Below are positions 44,604 through 52,879 of a stretch of 60,312 bases of DNA, one piece after another. Source of the DNA: Solirubrobacterales bacterium. GTDB taxonomy: Bacteria > Actinomycetota > Thermoleophilia > Solirubrobacterales > Solirubrobacteraceae. Under the pieces are notes generated by a model. The model searched no databases, was not told where the DNA came from, and worked only from the letters and a program-made list of their open reading frames with translations. The stretch lies in NCBI GenBank assembly GCA_027315255.1, contig DAHUYL010000003.1:1-60312 (forward strand). The letters run 5' to 3'. Position 1 is the first letter of the stretch. Each line of letters opens with the position of its first letter. The position numbers and the translations under genes were made by a program.

Positions 44604-45034
44604 CGTCGCTCCTGTTCGGTCGTGGACGCTACCCGTGTTGCGCCGCCGACGTTAGCTGTGGCCCCTCGGCCCCGCTTCTCGATTCCTGATCGGTTGGACC
44701 CGGTGAACCCGGTCTCCTGGTCCCACACGACCCAGATTCGAACCAGGAACGCGTCGTCCAGCACGAGCGCCGTCACACCCTCGATCCGCGCGTGCAGCGA
44801 CAGCACCCCTGCCCTCGGCATGCTGTCCTGCAGTCCCGCCCAGGTCGCCGACCGCAGCGACCGCCGACCTGCGGGCGCGCGCTCATCCAGCCCGTTGGTT
44901 TACCGGCGGCCGCTCACGATCTGATCCCTCGTCAGCGTCGGCGGAGCCCCCAGGCCATCTCCACGCTCGAGAGACTTGCCCGGCAGCGAACACAGGCGTC
45001 TCGACCCTTGGTCCGCTGTCACTTGGGTGACCGC
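44604..45034. other. Intergenic region with a probable gene remnant
   Basis: No intact gene. On the minus strand about 44690-44820 a short frame reads DDAFLVRIWVVWDQETG, which looks like the C-terminal end of a lost gene (SnoaL-like proteins end this way, unproven). It contains the second copy of the 20-bp repeat. No terminator is evident. Confidence 0.4.
44674..44693 (+). repeat. 20-bp direct repeat, copy 2
   Basis: Exact second copy of 41456-41475, 3.2 kb away, in the remnant region upstream of the VOC/UvrA-like operon. Confidence 0.7.
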
Positions 45035-46732
45035 TCACGTGACGGCCTCGCCGTTGAAGATCGTCTGCACGACGCGCGTGTCGTGCAGCGTGTCGACGTC
45101 GCATTCGACAGGATCGCGGTCGATGATCGCCAGGTCCGCGAAGTTGCCGGGAGCGATGGAGCCGATCTCCGGCCATCGCAGCACCTTGGCGGCGTCGCTC
45201 GTGAACATGGCCAGTGCCTCGAGGCGCGAGATCCGCTGGTTGGCCCCGGTGTTGCGATAGCCGGAGTCCATCAGCTCGTGGGTGAGGGACAGCTCGACCT
45301 GCGCCCACGGGGATAGCGGGCCCCAGTCGGTCCCAGCGCCGACGGCCATTCCGGCGTCGAAGAAGCGGCGGAGCGGATGCAGATGCTCGAGGACGTAGCG
45401 TCCCATCGTGCGACACATCAGGTCGCCTTCGCCGCAGCCAAACGCCATCGAGGTCGTGTGCGCGAAGCCGAGGGCCTTGTACCGGTCGATCTGGTCGTTC
45501 TCGATCGTGGTGGCGTGACAGAGCACCCAGTTGCGGGCAGCGATGTCGAGCTCTGGATCGAGCCGTTCGAGCAGCTCGAGCACCTCGTCGTGGGCTGCCA
45601 GGCCCATCGCGAGGATGTTCAGTCGCATCCCTCGCTCGGCACACAGTCGCATCACATGTTCGGCGCGTTCGAGCGAGATGTGGCGGCGGCCGCCGGTGAG
45701 CTTCCCGTAGACGTCGAGATAGGGCTGACGCATCATCATCGTGCCGCCGTAGCAGTAGCCGTCCCAGGCGATGGTGATGCCGTTGAAGCGCAGCAGGGCG
45801 TCTTCGTGGTCGAGCTTGCTCGCGGCCCGCTCCAGCCGCTCGCGGAAGTCGGCATCGGCCCGCGGCTGGGCGGACCACGCGAACCCGTATGCCTCGGCCT
45901 CCTGGGAGCTGACGACCCGGATCGCGAGGTCGTCGTCGTGGCGCAGGCGGCGGTAGACGTCGAGCATCTCGTCCTCGAGCATGTGGTTCTCGTAGACGGT
46001 CGTGATCCCGAGGCGCTTGTAGCGCTCGATGCCATCGCGGACCGAGGGCACCAACCGATCCCACCTGAAGTGCGGCGCCAGGCGGTTGATGAGCTCATCG
46101 CCGTAGGCGTCGTAGGCGTAGTAGGTGATGACCGAGCCGCTGAGGCGTCCGGTCGGCTCGGCTGCGGAGTCCTTCTCGACCCACACATTCCCGATCCGGT
46201 CCGGGGAGTCCGCCGTCACGCCGAGCAGCTCGAGCCCGCGCGAGTTGGCGGCGATCATCCCGGGGCGGACGGGCGCCCAAGCGGTGATCACGACCGGGTG
46301 TCGGCTCGTTGCGTGATCGAGGACATGGCGGTCAGGGAGAACGGCCTCCTCGAGGTCGCGGTAGGACCGCTTGTGGAAGAAGTGCGGCTCGCCTATCGGC
46401 GAGCAGAGGATGAGCTCGCCTTCAGGGGTCTTCTCGGCCTCGGCCCTGATCGCTGCGGCGATCTCTGCGTGGTTGCGGCAGTGCCACAGTGGGACGTGCA
46501 TCGCCGTCGTCCAGGACCAGTGCAGCATGTGTGGGTGGGTGTCGATGAGCCCCGGGGTCATGGTCGCGCCGTGGAGATCGACGTGCTTCACGCCGCCCGT
46601 CACGTGCGAGCGGACCTCGTCGAGCGACCCGGCCGCGACGACGCGCTCACCCGCCGTCAGGACAGCGTCCACGACCCGCCGCTCCTCGTCCATCGTGTAG
46701 ATCCGGCCCCCGCGGTACAGGCGCTGGCGCAT
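45035..46732 (-). CDS. Amidohydrolase family protein (YtcJ-like)
   Basis: A 565-residue TIM-barrel hydrolase. The metal motif is TPGLIDTHPHMLHW; barrel strands include YGGTMMMRQPYLDVYG, RLNILAMGLAAHDEVLELLE, WVLCHATTIENDQIDRYK and AVGAGTDWGPLSPW (late Asp). The ending SIAPGNFADLAIIDRDPVEC is the usual small beta domain. YtcJ-type members act on N-formimino or N-acyl compounds; substrate here is unknown. ATG 46732, with no clear ribosome site. Confidence 0.93.
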   Translation of the reverse strand: MRQRLYRGGRIYTMDEERRVVDAVLTAGERVVAAGSLDEVRSHVTGGVKHVDLHGATMTPGLIDTHPHMLHWSWTTAMHVPLWHCRNHAEIAAAIRAEAEKTPEGELILCSPIGEPHFFHKRSYRDLEEAVLPDRHVLDHATSRHPVVITAWAPVRPGMIAANSRGLELLGVTADSPDRIGNVWVEKDSAAEPTGRLSGSVITYYAYDAYGDELINRLAPHFRWDRLVPSVRDGIERYKRLGITTVYENHMLEDEMLDVYRRLRHDDDLAIRVVSSQEAEAYGFAWSAQPRADADFRERLERAASKLDHEDALLRFNGITIAWDGYCYGGTMMMRQPYLDVYGKLTGGRRHISLERAEHVMRLCAERGMRLNILAMGLAAHDEVLELLERLDPELDIAARNWVLCHATTIENDQIDRYKALGFAHTTSMAFGCGEGDLMCRTMGRYVLEHLHPLRRFFDAGMAVGAGTDWGPLSPWAQVELSLTHELMDSGYRNTGANQRISRLEALAMFTSDAAKVLRWPEIGSIAPGNFADLAIIDRDPVECDVDTLHDTRVVQTIFNGEAVT

Positions 46733-46887
46733 CAGTGGGCCCCTGCGCTGACGACGCCAGTCAGGTGTACGCCGACCGCTGCCTTGATCACAAACACGAC
46801 GGTGGAGGTGCAGTCAACGGGCACGCCGCGCTCGGGTGGGCGCGGGTCATGCTCGGAGGCGCGAGGCTCCAGAACCTGTCGCGATCG

Positions 46888-47271
46888 CTAGTGGCGCATC
46901 CGCCGGTGGAAGCCCCGCATTGCGTCGCGACGGTCGGCGTGAGCATCTGCGATGGGCGCTCCGTCCTGGCGCCACGTGAGCGGGAGCTCGCCGTCGCGGG
47001 CGACTTTGTCGATGTGTCGGGTGATCAGCTCGCGAACCTGTTGGAGGCCGTTCTGATCTGGAGCTTCGGCTTGGAGCTCGAGCATGGTCTCGCCGGCGCG
47101 CATGCTGCAACGGCCCCATCCGAAGTCCACGGTTCCGGCAGCGTCGGTCCACTCCACCTGCACGCCCAGCTCGGGCTTCGCGTGCGACCTCGCGTCAAGC
47201 TGCCGGCAGAGCTCGTCGAGATACCTGCTGGCGTTACCGGTCTCGATCCGGGCTTCTGTGGTCAGAGTCAT
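46888..47271 (-). CDS. DUF2218 family protein
   Basis: A 127-residue protein: RIETGNASRYLDELCRQLDA, the family core TVDFGWGRCSMRAGETMLEL and ELITRHIDKVARDGELPLTW. DUF2218 proteins are small, common in actinobacteria and without known function. I start at ATG 47271, which has AAGGAG on the coding strand. The next gene in the same direction upstream is the small membrane protein, so both are probably cotranscribed. Confidence 0.88.
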   Translation of the reverse strand: MTLTTEARIETGNASRYLDELCRQLDARSHAKPELGVQVEWTDAAGTVDFGWGRCSMRAGETMLELQAEAPDQNGLQQVRELITRHIDKVARDGELPLTWRQDGAPIADAHADRRDAMRGFHRRMRH

Positions 47272-47284
47272 CTGCTCTCCTTCG

Positions 47285-47509
47285 TCAATGGGCGCCGGGG
47301 CCGAAGACACCTGTCAGGTGAAGCACGACGAACCCGGCCACGAGCAGCACCATCACCACGACGAGCCACACCGGCACGCGACCGGCGGACGCTTCAGGTT
47401 CTGGGTCGCTGTGGGACAGGAGTCCCGGTGTGCCCGGCTCGACGGGCGGCTTGGGTGGGTGATGCTCGGCGTCGGCGCTCTGTTGGGGTTGTTGGGGTGG
47501 GTGGCGCAT
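47285..47509 (-). CDS. Small single-pass membrane protein
   Basis: A 74-residue protein: a Pro/Gln/His-rich N-terminal half and one transmembrane helix (VWLVVVMVLLVAGFVVLHL) before a short tail. It lies between the ABC permease and DUF2218 genes, in the same direction as both. No family is recognised; such tails are often found beside ABC-2 exporters. Confidence 0.65.
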   Translation of the reverse strand: MRHPPQQPQQSADAEHHPPKPPVEPGTPGLLSHSDPEPEASAGRVPVWLVVVMVLLVAGFVVLHLTGVFGPGAH

Positions 47510-47533
47510 GTGGCTCCTGTGGCTCGTGGCGCT

Positions 47534-48283
47534 CTAGGCGACGTCGCGGCGGGTCGTGGCGAGCGTTCCCGCCGCGGCGGCGATCGCGGCGTAGGCGACG
47601 AGCAGTACGACGCCGAGGACGGGAGCGACGAGCTGTGATGCGGATTGGGTCTGGATGGCGCCGGCGATCGCCCCGGCCGCGGCGCCTGGGGCGTACTTCC
47701 CGGCCGAGGGGATGTTGCCGATCAGCGTCGTTTCGATCAGCAAGAGCCATACGCACAGCCCGACGACCGCGCCGATCTGCTGGCGCACGACCGCGCCGAT
47801 GCCGACGCCGATCGCGGCGAACAGCGCGGCGGCTGCGGCGCCGCCGGCGAGCAGCTGAAGGTAGTCCGCGGCGCCCAGGTGGATGTGGATGCCGCGGGCG
47901 GCGAGCCCGGCGGCCTCGATCCCGGCGGTCAGCGCTTCTGCGAGCAATCCCACCAGGAGGCTGGTGAGCGCGCCGGCGAGCAGCTTTGCGGCGATCACCC
48001 GCTCGCGCCGGGGACTGGCTAGGAGCGTCGGGCGGATCGTGCCGTGGCGGAATTCCGAGGTGATCGACATCGCCCCGAGCAAGGCGGCGAACAGAGCGCC
48101 GATGCCGGTACCCCAGCCGACGACCTTGAGCTGCCCATCGAGGCTCGAGATGTGAGCGCTCGAGAGGCTCAGGACGTGCAAGAGCGTCACCAGCAGGATC
48201 AGCGCGGTCATCCACACGAGCAGCAGCAGGGTGGTGCGCGTGGTGCGCTGCTTGAGCAGCTCGGAGCGGACCAGGTGGCTCAC
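47534..48283 (-). CDS. ABC-2 type transporter permease
   Basis: A 249-residue integral membrane protein with about six helices. MSHLVRSELLKQRTTRTTLL and MSITSEFRHGTIRPTLLASP are the typical start and first-loop motif of ABC-2 permeases (EFRxGTI). It pairs with the ATPase whose stop overlaps its ATG (ATGA). Substrate unknown; this class often exports antibiotics or peptides. Confidence 0.93.
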   Translation of the reverse strand: MSHLVRSELLKQRTTRTTLLLLVWMTALILLVTLLHVLSLSSAHISSLDGQLKVVGWGTGIGALFAALLGAMSITSEFRHGTIRPTLLASPRRERVIAAKLLAGALTSLLVGLLAEALTAGIEAAGLAARGIHIHLGAADYLQLLAGGAAAAALFAAIGVGIGAVVRQQIGAVVGLCVWLLLIETTLIGNIPSAGKYAPGAAAGAIAGAIQTQSASQLVAPVLGVVLLVAYAAIAAAAGTLATTRRDVA

Positions 48284-49053
48284 GACATCGTCCCGGTCAG
48301 CTCGAGATAGGCGGCCTCGAGCGAGCGGGCGCCGTCCTCGAGTTGGTCGAGCTGAACCTGCCCGGCCAGTCGCCCGGATGTGATGATCAGGGCGCTGTGC
48401 ACGGTTTGGGCGACCTCGGCGAGCACGTGGCTCGAGATCAGGATCGTGCGCCCGCCGGCGGCGAGCTGCTGCAGGAACCCTCGTAGCCAGTGGACCCCGG
48501 CGGGGTCGAGCCCATTGGCCGGCTCGTCGAGCAGCAGCAGCTCGGGGTCGCCGAGCAACGCCGCGGCGAGCCCGAGCCGCTGGCGCATCCCAAGCGAGTA
48601 GGTGCGAACCGGACGATCGGCGGCGCGTCCGAGTTCGACCAGGTTGAGCAGCTCCTCTGCGCGCTCGTAGGGGATGCCGGTGGCGAGCGCGAGCATACGG
48701 AGGTGGTTGCGTCCGCTGCGGCCCGGGTCGAAGTCGCCTGACTCGAGCACGGCGCCGACCATGCCGGTCGGCTGCTCGAGGTCGCGGTAGCGGCGTCCGA
48801 ACACGAGCGCTTCGCCGGCCGTCGGCTCGGCCAAGCCGAGCAGCAACCGCAGCGTTGTCGTCTTACCCGCGCCGTTGGGCCCAAGGAAGCCCGTGATCGT
48901 TCCGGCCGTGAGCGTGAACGTGAGCCGGTCGAGCGCGACGAAATCGCCGTAGTGCTTGGACAGGCCGCGGACGGTCACGACGGCGTCGGCGGAGTCGATC
49001 ACCCCCGACGCTCCGGGCACGGCATTGACGGTGGTGAGCTGTTCGTCACGCAT
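48280..49053 (-). CDS. ABC transporter ATP-binding protein
   Basis: A 257-residue ATPase: Walker A GFLGPNGAGKTTTLRLLLGL, signature YSLGMRQRLGLAAALLGDPE, Walker B LLLLDEPANGLDPAGV, and H-loop LISSHVLAEV. It is of the drug-export/BcrA type. In such modules the regulator is often a divergent two-component system; here the divergent kinase gene is truncated (next entry). Confidence 0.95.
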   Translation of the reverse strand: MRDEQLTTVNAVPGASGVIDSADAVVTVRGLSKHYGDFVALDRLTFTLTAGTITGFLGPNGAGKTTTLRLLLGLAEPTAGEALVFGRRYRDLEQPTGMVGAVLESGDFDPGRSGRNHLRMLALATGIPYERAEELLNLVELGRAADRPVRTYSLGMRQRLGLAAALLGDPELLLLDEPANGLDPAGVHWLRGFLQQLAAGGRTILISSHVLAEVAQTVHSALIITSGRLAGQVQLDQLEDGARSLEAAYLELTGTMS

Positions 49054-49174
49054 CGCTTCGCATGCTGGCCGTGAAACGGCGCCCGCGCATCGTCTCGGGG
49101 GGGTATTCGAGCCGGTCGATCTACTCCCACGGGGGTATGACGACAGCGCGGGCCGGCGCTAGATTTGCTCCACT

Positions 49175-49261
49175 GTGCTTCGTCGCCATCAGGCGTTGAT
49201 CGATGCGGCCGTGCCCGTCCTTGTCGGCGCGGTGATGGTGAGCGGCGAGGTCCTGCACGGC
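49175..49261 (+). pseudogene. Truncated 5' end of a sensor histidine kinase-like gene
   Basis: GTG at 49175 opens a frame reading LRRHQALIDAAVPVLVGAVM then VSGEVLHGGS, which looks like the first transmembrane segment of a short sensor kinase. After about 29 codons the sequence becomes transposase DNA. TAGATT (49160-49165) lies nine bases before the GTG. The kinase identity is inferred from the hydrophobic start and its place beside the ABC genes. Confidence 0.45.
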
Positions 49262-49545
49262 GGTTCTACAAGCGCTGGTACTTCTGGGCCACCCACTCAC
49301 GGCTACAGCCCGTGATCGGCGTCGCCCGCATGATCAACCGCCACCAGCAAGGCGTCCTGAACTACTTCACCGCCGCGCGGATCACCAACGCCGCGGCCGA
49401 AGGCCTGAACTCCAAGATCCAGACGATCAAGAAGATGGCCTACGGCTACCGCAACCGAGAACACTTCAAGACCGCCATCTTCTTCCACTGCGGAGGCCTC
49501 CAGCTATACCCGGCCAGCACCTTCACCCACGGAAATCCCGGATGA
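49262..49545 (+). mobile_element. ISL3-family transposase, C-terminal fragment
   Basis: About 94 residues of the C-terminal end of an ISL3-type DDE transposase: RFYKRWYFWATHSRLQPVIG, then INRHQQGVLNYFTAARITNA and AAEGLNSKIQTIKKMAYGYR (with the last catalytic Glu in NAAAEGLNSKI), ending HFKTAIFFHCGGLQLYP. The N-terminal two thirds of the gene are missing, so it is not active. It is fused to the truncated kinase start. Confidence 0.9.
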
Positions 49546-49877
49546 CCCGGTTCTTGTTGGCCCCGGGAGTGCAACGGCGCGGAGCGCCTCAACCTGACCG
49601 AGATGGATAACCCGCTCGTCACATATCTGAGCGCGTCTGGACGCGCCTGTAGCGGAGGCGGCGACACCGCCGTACCACCAGTACGACTTGTGTCACCGCC
49701 TCCCCTCATCCACGCCCAGCCATCGCTCATCTATGCAACGAATTTCCGGTGCAGGACACTAGGCGTGGTGATCTCGGCTACGCCGCAACGACCAGGAGTG
49801 CAAAGTGCCCGTACGCTCAACCCTAACGGTGAAGACCGGTGCCAAGCCGACCACATCCGCGACCTGACCTCCCCGAC
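49546..49877. other. Intergenic region with an imperfect long inverted repeat
   Basis: No convincing gene. At 49654-49667 GGAGGCGGCGACAC is matched by GTGTCACCGCCTCC at 49690-49703 (one mismatch), forming a stem with a 22-base loop that contains GTACCACCAGTAC, itself a small palindrome. It may be the right end of the ISL3 remnant or a separate structured element. Confidence 0.5.
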
Positions 49878-50237
49878 ATGAACGAGAAGATCAACCTTGC
49901 CGAGAAACTGACGTTGCTCGAGAAACCCTACGAGCCGGGCATCGTCGGATTCATCAACGACTACAAGTTGCAGGTCGTCAAGGTCAAGGGCCCGTTCGTC
50001 TGGCACAAGCACGACGAAACCGACGACTTCTTCCTCGTGATCCGCGGGCAGTTGACGATTCACCTGCGTGATCGCGACATCGTGCTCGATCCAGGCGAGA
50101 TCTTCGTCGTGCCACGCGGCGTCGAGCACTGCCCCGACGCCAAGGAAGAGACCGAGGTGCTCCTCATCGAGCCGCACGGAACCGTCAACACCGGTGACGC
50201 GGGCGGCGACATGACGGCGGAGCCCCGCCTCCTCTAG
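49878..50237 (+). CDS. Cupin-domain protein
   Basis: A 119-residue single-domain cupin. The metal site is VWHKHDETDDFFLVIRGQL (His, His, Glu) with a late His in VPRGVEHCPDAKEETEVLLI. Small cupins of this sort bind a metal and may act as isomerases or sensors; no specific reaction can be named. ATG 49878 starts the domain without a recognisable ribosome site. Confidence 0.88.
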   Translation: MNEKINLAEKLTLLEKPYEPGIVGFINDYKLQVVKVKGPFVWHKHDETDDFFLVIRGQLTIHLRDRDIVLDPGEIFVVPRGVEHCPDAKEETEVLLIEPHGTVNTGDAGGDMTAEPRLL

Positions 50238-50312
50238 CCTGAGATCACCGTTCAGTGAGATCGGCTCCGTCCGAGCCTGAGGCTTAGATGTGGCTTAGAT
50301 GTCCTCCTGAGC

Positions 50313-50541
50313 AGGGTCCGCGACATCCGACACGCGGTTGGCTTCCTGGCGGCGCATCCCGCAGTCGACCCGCGCGAAGCGCTTCTATGACGGCGTCGCC
50401 GGACCCACGGAGATCGTCTGGACGCATGGCACGCAGCTTGATCTCTACGATCAAGAGCCCGACGTGCGGCACGCACTCGACCCCGCGTCCCGGCACCTTC
50501 ACACGCACCTCAGCCACTTCGACCGGCCGGGCGCACGATGA
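50313..50541 (+). pseudogene. Alpha/beta-hydrolase relic with internal deletion
   Basis: Two pieces of one hydrolase lie side by side in different frames. From 50319, RDIRHAVGFLAAHPAVDPR matches the segment before the nucleophile elbow of dienelactone-hydrolase-like proteins. From 50362 in another frame, STRAKRFYDGVAGPTEIVW then GTQLDLYDQEPDVRHAL matches the C-terminal end. The middle with the catalytic Ser is lost, so the gene is dead. Confidence 0.6.
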
Positions 50542-50822
50542 CTGCGATCCGGAACCCGAGTCGCTCAGCGCCGCTGGCGCGGTGAGACCGGTTTGGCGGA
50601 GCTCGCGTTTCGGCGTGACACGCTCGATGGTCGGGACCGTTCGTGGCGACCTACGCAGCATCTGCCGTCCGGTGGGCGACGCGCGCCGCGCCCGAGGCGG
50701 CTACCAGATCGCTTCTCACTGCACGGTCCGGGTTGGCGACCTCGCCCGATCGCCTCCTAGTATTGGGGGAGAGGGCGGCGGGTCTTCATGTTCGAGCGAT
50801 TCAAAGAAAGGGGCTGGGTCAC

Positions 50823-51296
50823 GTGAGAGAGCTGATGGAGACGATGCCGCGCCGAAAGCGGATCGCGTTGATCGCGCACGACAACTGCAAGCTGGAGATG
50901 CTGGAGTGGGCACGGTTCAACAAGGGGACGCTGGCCGCTCACGAGCTGCATGCGACCGGCACGACGGGGACGCTGCTGGCCGAGGAGCTCGGGCTGGACG
51001 TCCATCGCTTCCTGAGCGGCCCGCTTGGCGGTGACCAGCAGGTAGGCGCGGCGATCGCGGAGAGCAGGATCGATTTTCTCGTGTTCTTCTGGGATCCGCT
51101 CGAGCCTCAACCCCACGACGTCGACGTCAAGGCGCTGCTGCGGATCGCGGTGGTCTGCAACGTGCCGACCGCATGCAATCGGGCCACGGCCGACTTCATC
51201 CTCTCCAGCCCGCTCACCGATCGCGAATACGAGCGCCCGACCGGCGCCTACAGCGAGGCCGTTTCGCCGGACATGGCTGCGACCAGCGTGCTGTAG
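50823..51296 (+). CDS. mgsA: Methylglyoxal synthase
   Basis: A 157-residue cytoplasmic lyase that converts dihydroxyacetone phosphate to methylglyoxal and phosphate, a bypass used under phosphate limitation. Motifs: RIALIAHDNCKLEMLEWA (catalytic His region), ATGTTGTLLAEELGLDV, SGPLGGDQQVGAAIAE and FFWDPLEPQPHDVDVKALLR (Asp/His site), IAVVCNVPTACNRATADF. The start is GTG 50823 or ATG 50835; the longer frame to 50643 has no family similarity. It is the only intact central-metabolism gene within the accessory island. Confidence 0.94.
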   Translation: MRELMETMPRRKRIALIAHDNCKLEMLEWARFNKGTLAAHELHATGTTGTLLAEELGLDVHRFLSGPLGGDQQVGAAIAESRIDFLVFFWDPLEPQPHDVDVKALLRIAVVCNVPTACNRATADFILSSPLTDREYERPTGAYSEAVSPDMAATSVL

Positions 51297-51299
51297 CGA

Positions 51300-51522
51300 A
51301 TCCCGCAGCGCGGGCCAGGCGCTGTCGCCGCCGATGTTCGCCCTCCTCGACGAGGTCGCATGACTGCGTGACGATCAGGCCGTGCGGGGGGGCGGTGGCG
51401 AAGATCGCATTGTCGGAGGCGGCTTGCATTCCGAGGTCGCGGACGTGGACGGCGTCGTGCCCGAGGCGCCCGAGCTCGCGGGCGAGGATCGGCGAGAGCG
51501 CGTTGTCGATCAGGAACTTCAA
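51300..51522 (-). pseudogene. DUF5615 PIN-like toxin, 3'-truncated
   Basis: The first about 50 residues (MKFLIDNALSPILARELGRL, GHDAVHVRDLGMQAASDNAI, FATAPPHGLIVTQS) match DUF5615 toxins, with the first acidic residue of the PIN-like site (Asp6). After that the frame diverges from the family (expected DTDFG and LLA segments are absent) and runs into the mgsA end until 51214. The toxin is probably inactive. Its start overlaps the antitoxin stop by four bases. Confidence 0.7.
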
Positions 51523-51743
51523 CCCGCGAGCGGTAGCTCTCGCTCGCGGACCGCCTCGGCTGCGTACCGGAGCGCCTCTTGGATGTCAGTCGGCTCGAGG
51601 TCTGGGTAGGCGTCGAGCACCTGATCGGTGCTCATGCCCTCCGCGATCATCCCGATGACGGTCGCGACCGGGATCCGCAGTCCCCGGATGCAGGGCACGC
51701 CGTCCATCTGGTCGGCGCGAACGGTGATCCGAGTGAACATCAT
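51519..51743 (-). CDS. DUF433 antitoxin
   Basis: A 74-residue helix-turn-helix protein: RITVRADQMDGVPCIRGLRI, PVATVIGMIAEGMSTDQVLD and YPDLEPTDIQEALRYAAEA, the full DUF433 signature. DUF433 proteins pair with DUF5615 PIN-like toxins as type II toxin-antitoxin modules; the toxin follows directly. ATG 51743 (or 51740) is chosen because the longer frame has a non-conserved N-terminus. Confidence 0.88.
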   Translation of the reverse strand: MMFTRITVRADQMDGVPCIRGLRIPVATVIGMIAEGMSTDQVLDAYPDLEPTDIQEALRYAAEAVRERELPLAG

Positions 51744-52116
51744 CACCTGCAGGGTACCGTCAGCACCTGCTGCCTCACGGATCTTGGTGGGAGGCTCGAC
51801 GGATGACAACAGCGCCCCGGCTGGTGGGCGCCGCCGCGCGCCGGTCCAGATCTGATGGGAGGACATCAGGTCCGAGACACGACTGGTGGATGTGACGGCC
51901 GGCTCAGGTCGCCGGCCGCGACCCCGGGGCACTCGGCGGGGACCGCGCCGCCGAACAAAGGTCAGCGCTGCCGGGTCACCCGCCGACTGTTGAGGAGATC
52001 GTCCTCGTCATGCGCCAAGCCGGGCCAGGACGCTACGCGGACCGGATGGAATGTCACTGTTCGACGGAGAGTGGGTTAGGTTGTAGTAAGTATATCCAAT
52101 TAGTGGAGATTGTCTA
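51744..52116. other. Non-coding scar region
   Basis: No gene is supported. Base composition drops near 52080-52115 (TTGTAGTAAGTATATCCAAT), unusual for this genome, consistent with a junction of foreign DNA or a promoter region. Confidence 0.5.
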
Positions 52117-52336
52117 CTATCGCACAGCTGAGACGACCCCAGCCAGCGCTTCGAGTGCAACGGTCACGTCGTCGATCTGCTTGACGAGGTCGTCCGCAAC
52201 GGAGTTTCCGGGCAGCGCTGAAGCGGCGGCGGTCGCTGAACCATCCGCCGAGCAAGCCCGCGCTCAGCGTGCCCGCAATACCGGCGATGGCGGTCCAGTC
52301 GGTACCGCCTCCGACGAGGTGGATATCCAGCGTCAC
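52117..52336 (-). pseudogene. Degenerate small membrane-protein gene with frameshift
   Basis: On the minus strand, GTG 52336 starts TLDIHLVGGGTDWTAIAGIA then GTLSAGLLGGW, like the N-terminus of a small membrane protein. About 35 codons on, a coding-like segment continues in the next frame (NSVADDLVKQIDDVTVALEA) to a TAG at 52117. One frameshift near 52240 would join them. No family is known; the call is tentative. Confidence 0.35.
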
Positions 52337-52789
52337 CGGTCTAGCCCGAAGTTCCCCCAGGGGAACTTCGGTCTAGCCGACGCCCGGCACCGGATCCTGC
52401 TCGTCAGCTACGCCACGTACACGCTGCCTGAGATCGCCGCCGACCTGCAGGCCGCCGTCGTCCGCGGCTGCGCCGTCGACGTCGTCTTCGAAACGGTCGA
52501 CGACAACGACGCCTACAGGGGACCGAGCCAACCGTTCGCCGACATCCCGGGTCTGATGCGCTGGCGCTGGCCCCACGAGCAGCGTCCCCCCGGCGCTGCC
52601 CTGCATGCCAAGCTGCTCGTCGTCGACGGCCGGCGCGCATTGGTCGGCTCAGCCAACCTCACCCACCGCGCTCTGAACGCCAACACCGAGGCCGGAATCG
52701 TGACCTGCGACGAGCAACTGGCCAGCGCCTTGGAACGCCACGTCCGGGACCTCATGGTTGCCGGCGTGTTCACGCCGCTGACGACGTGA
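52319..52789 (+). CDS. HKD phospholipase-D-like protein, N-terminally truncated
   Basis: About 156 residues. ARHRILLVSYATYTLPEIAA and the HKD motif LHAKLLVVDGRRALVGSANL (H-x-K-x4-D, then GSANLT) show one PLD half-domain. Single-HKD proteins of this size with this ending resemble DrmC of DISARM defence systems, but no other DISARM gene is present. The N-terminal part expected for that family is missing; upstream codons are not conserved-looking. GTG 52319 is the nearest in-frame start. A palindrome in direct repeats lies inside the 5' end. Confidence 0.6.
   Translation: MDIQRHRSSPKFPQGNFGLADARHRILLVSYATYTLPEIAADLQAAVVRGCAVDVVFETVDDNDAYRGPSQPFADIPGLMRWRWPHEQRPPGAALHAKLLVVDGRRALVGSANLTHRALNANTEAGIVTCDEQLASALERHVRDLMVAGVFTPLTT
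52337..52378. repeat. Perfect palindrome bracketed by 10-bp direct repeats
   Basis: CGGTCTAGCC occurs at 52337-52346 and 52369-52378. Between and overlapping them lies CCGAAGTTCCCC-CA-GGGGAACTTCGG (52346-52371), a perfect 12-bp inverted repeat with a two-base centre. Direct repeats around a palindrome look like a target-site duplication with a tiny inserted element or excision scar. It is placed at the point where the PLD-like protein loses similarity. Confidence 0.7.
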
Positions 52790-52879
52790 ACCGCCGGGGT
52801 GCGCGCTTCGACGGCCCAGATCGCGGAGAGCGCTACACGGTGCGGCCCAAGATCGTCCGATTCGCGCGTGTGGAAGCGC

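Noticed and set aside
49446-49730. 94-codon minus-strand frame across the ISL3 fragment end
   Set aside because: It reads antisense through transposase sequence and an inverted repeat; no family or start signal.
52010-52318. N-terminal extension of the PLD-like frame to 52010
   Set aside because: The codons look random, cross an A/T-rich junction and lie antisense to another degenerate frame; not a plausible protein N-terminus.
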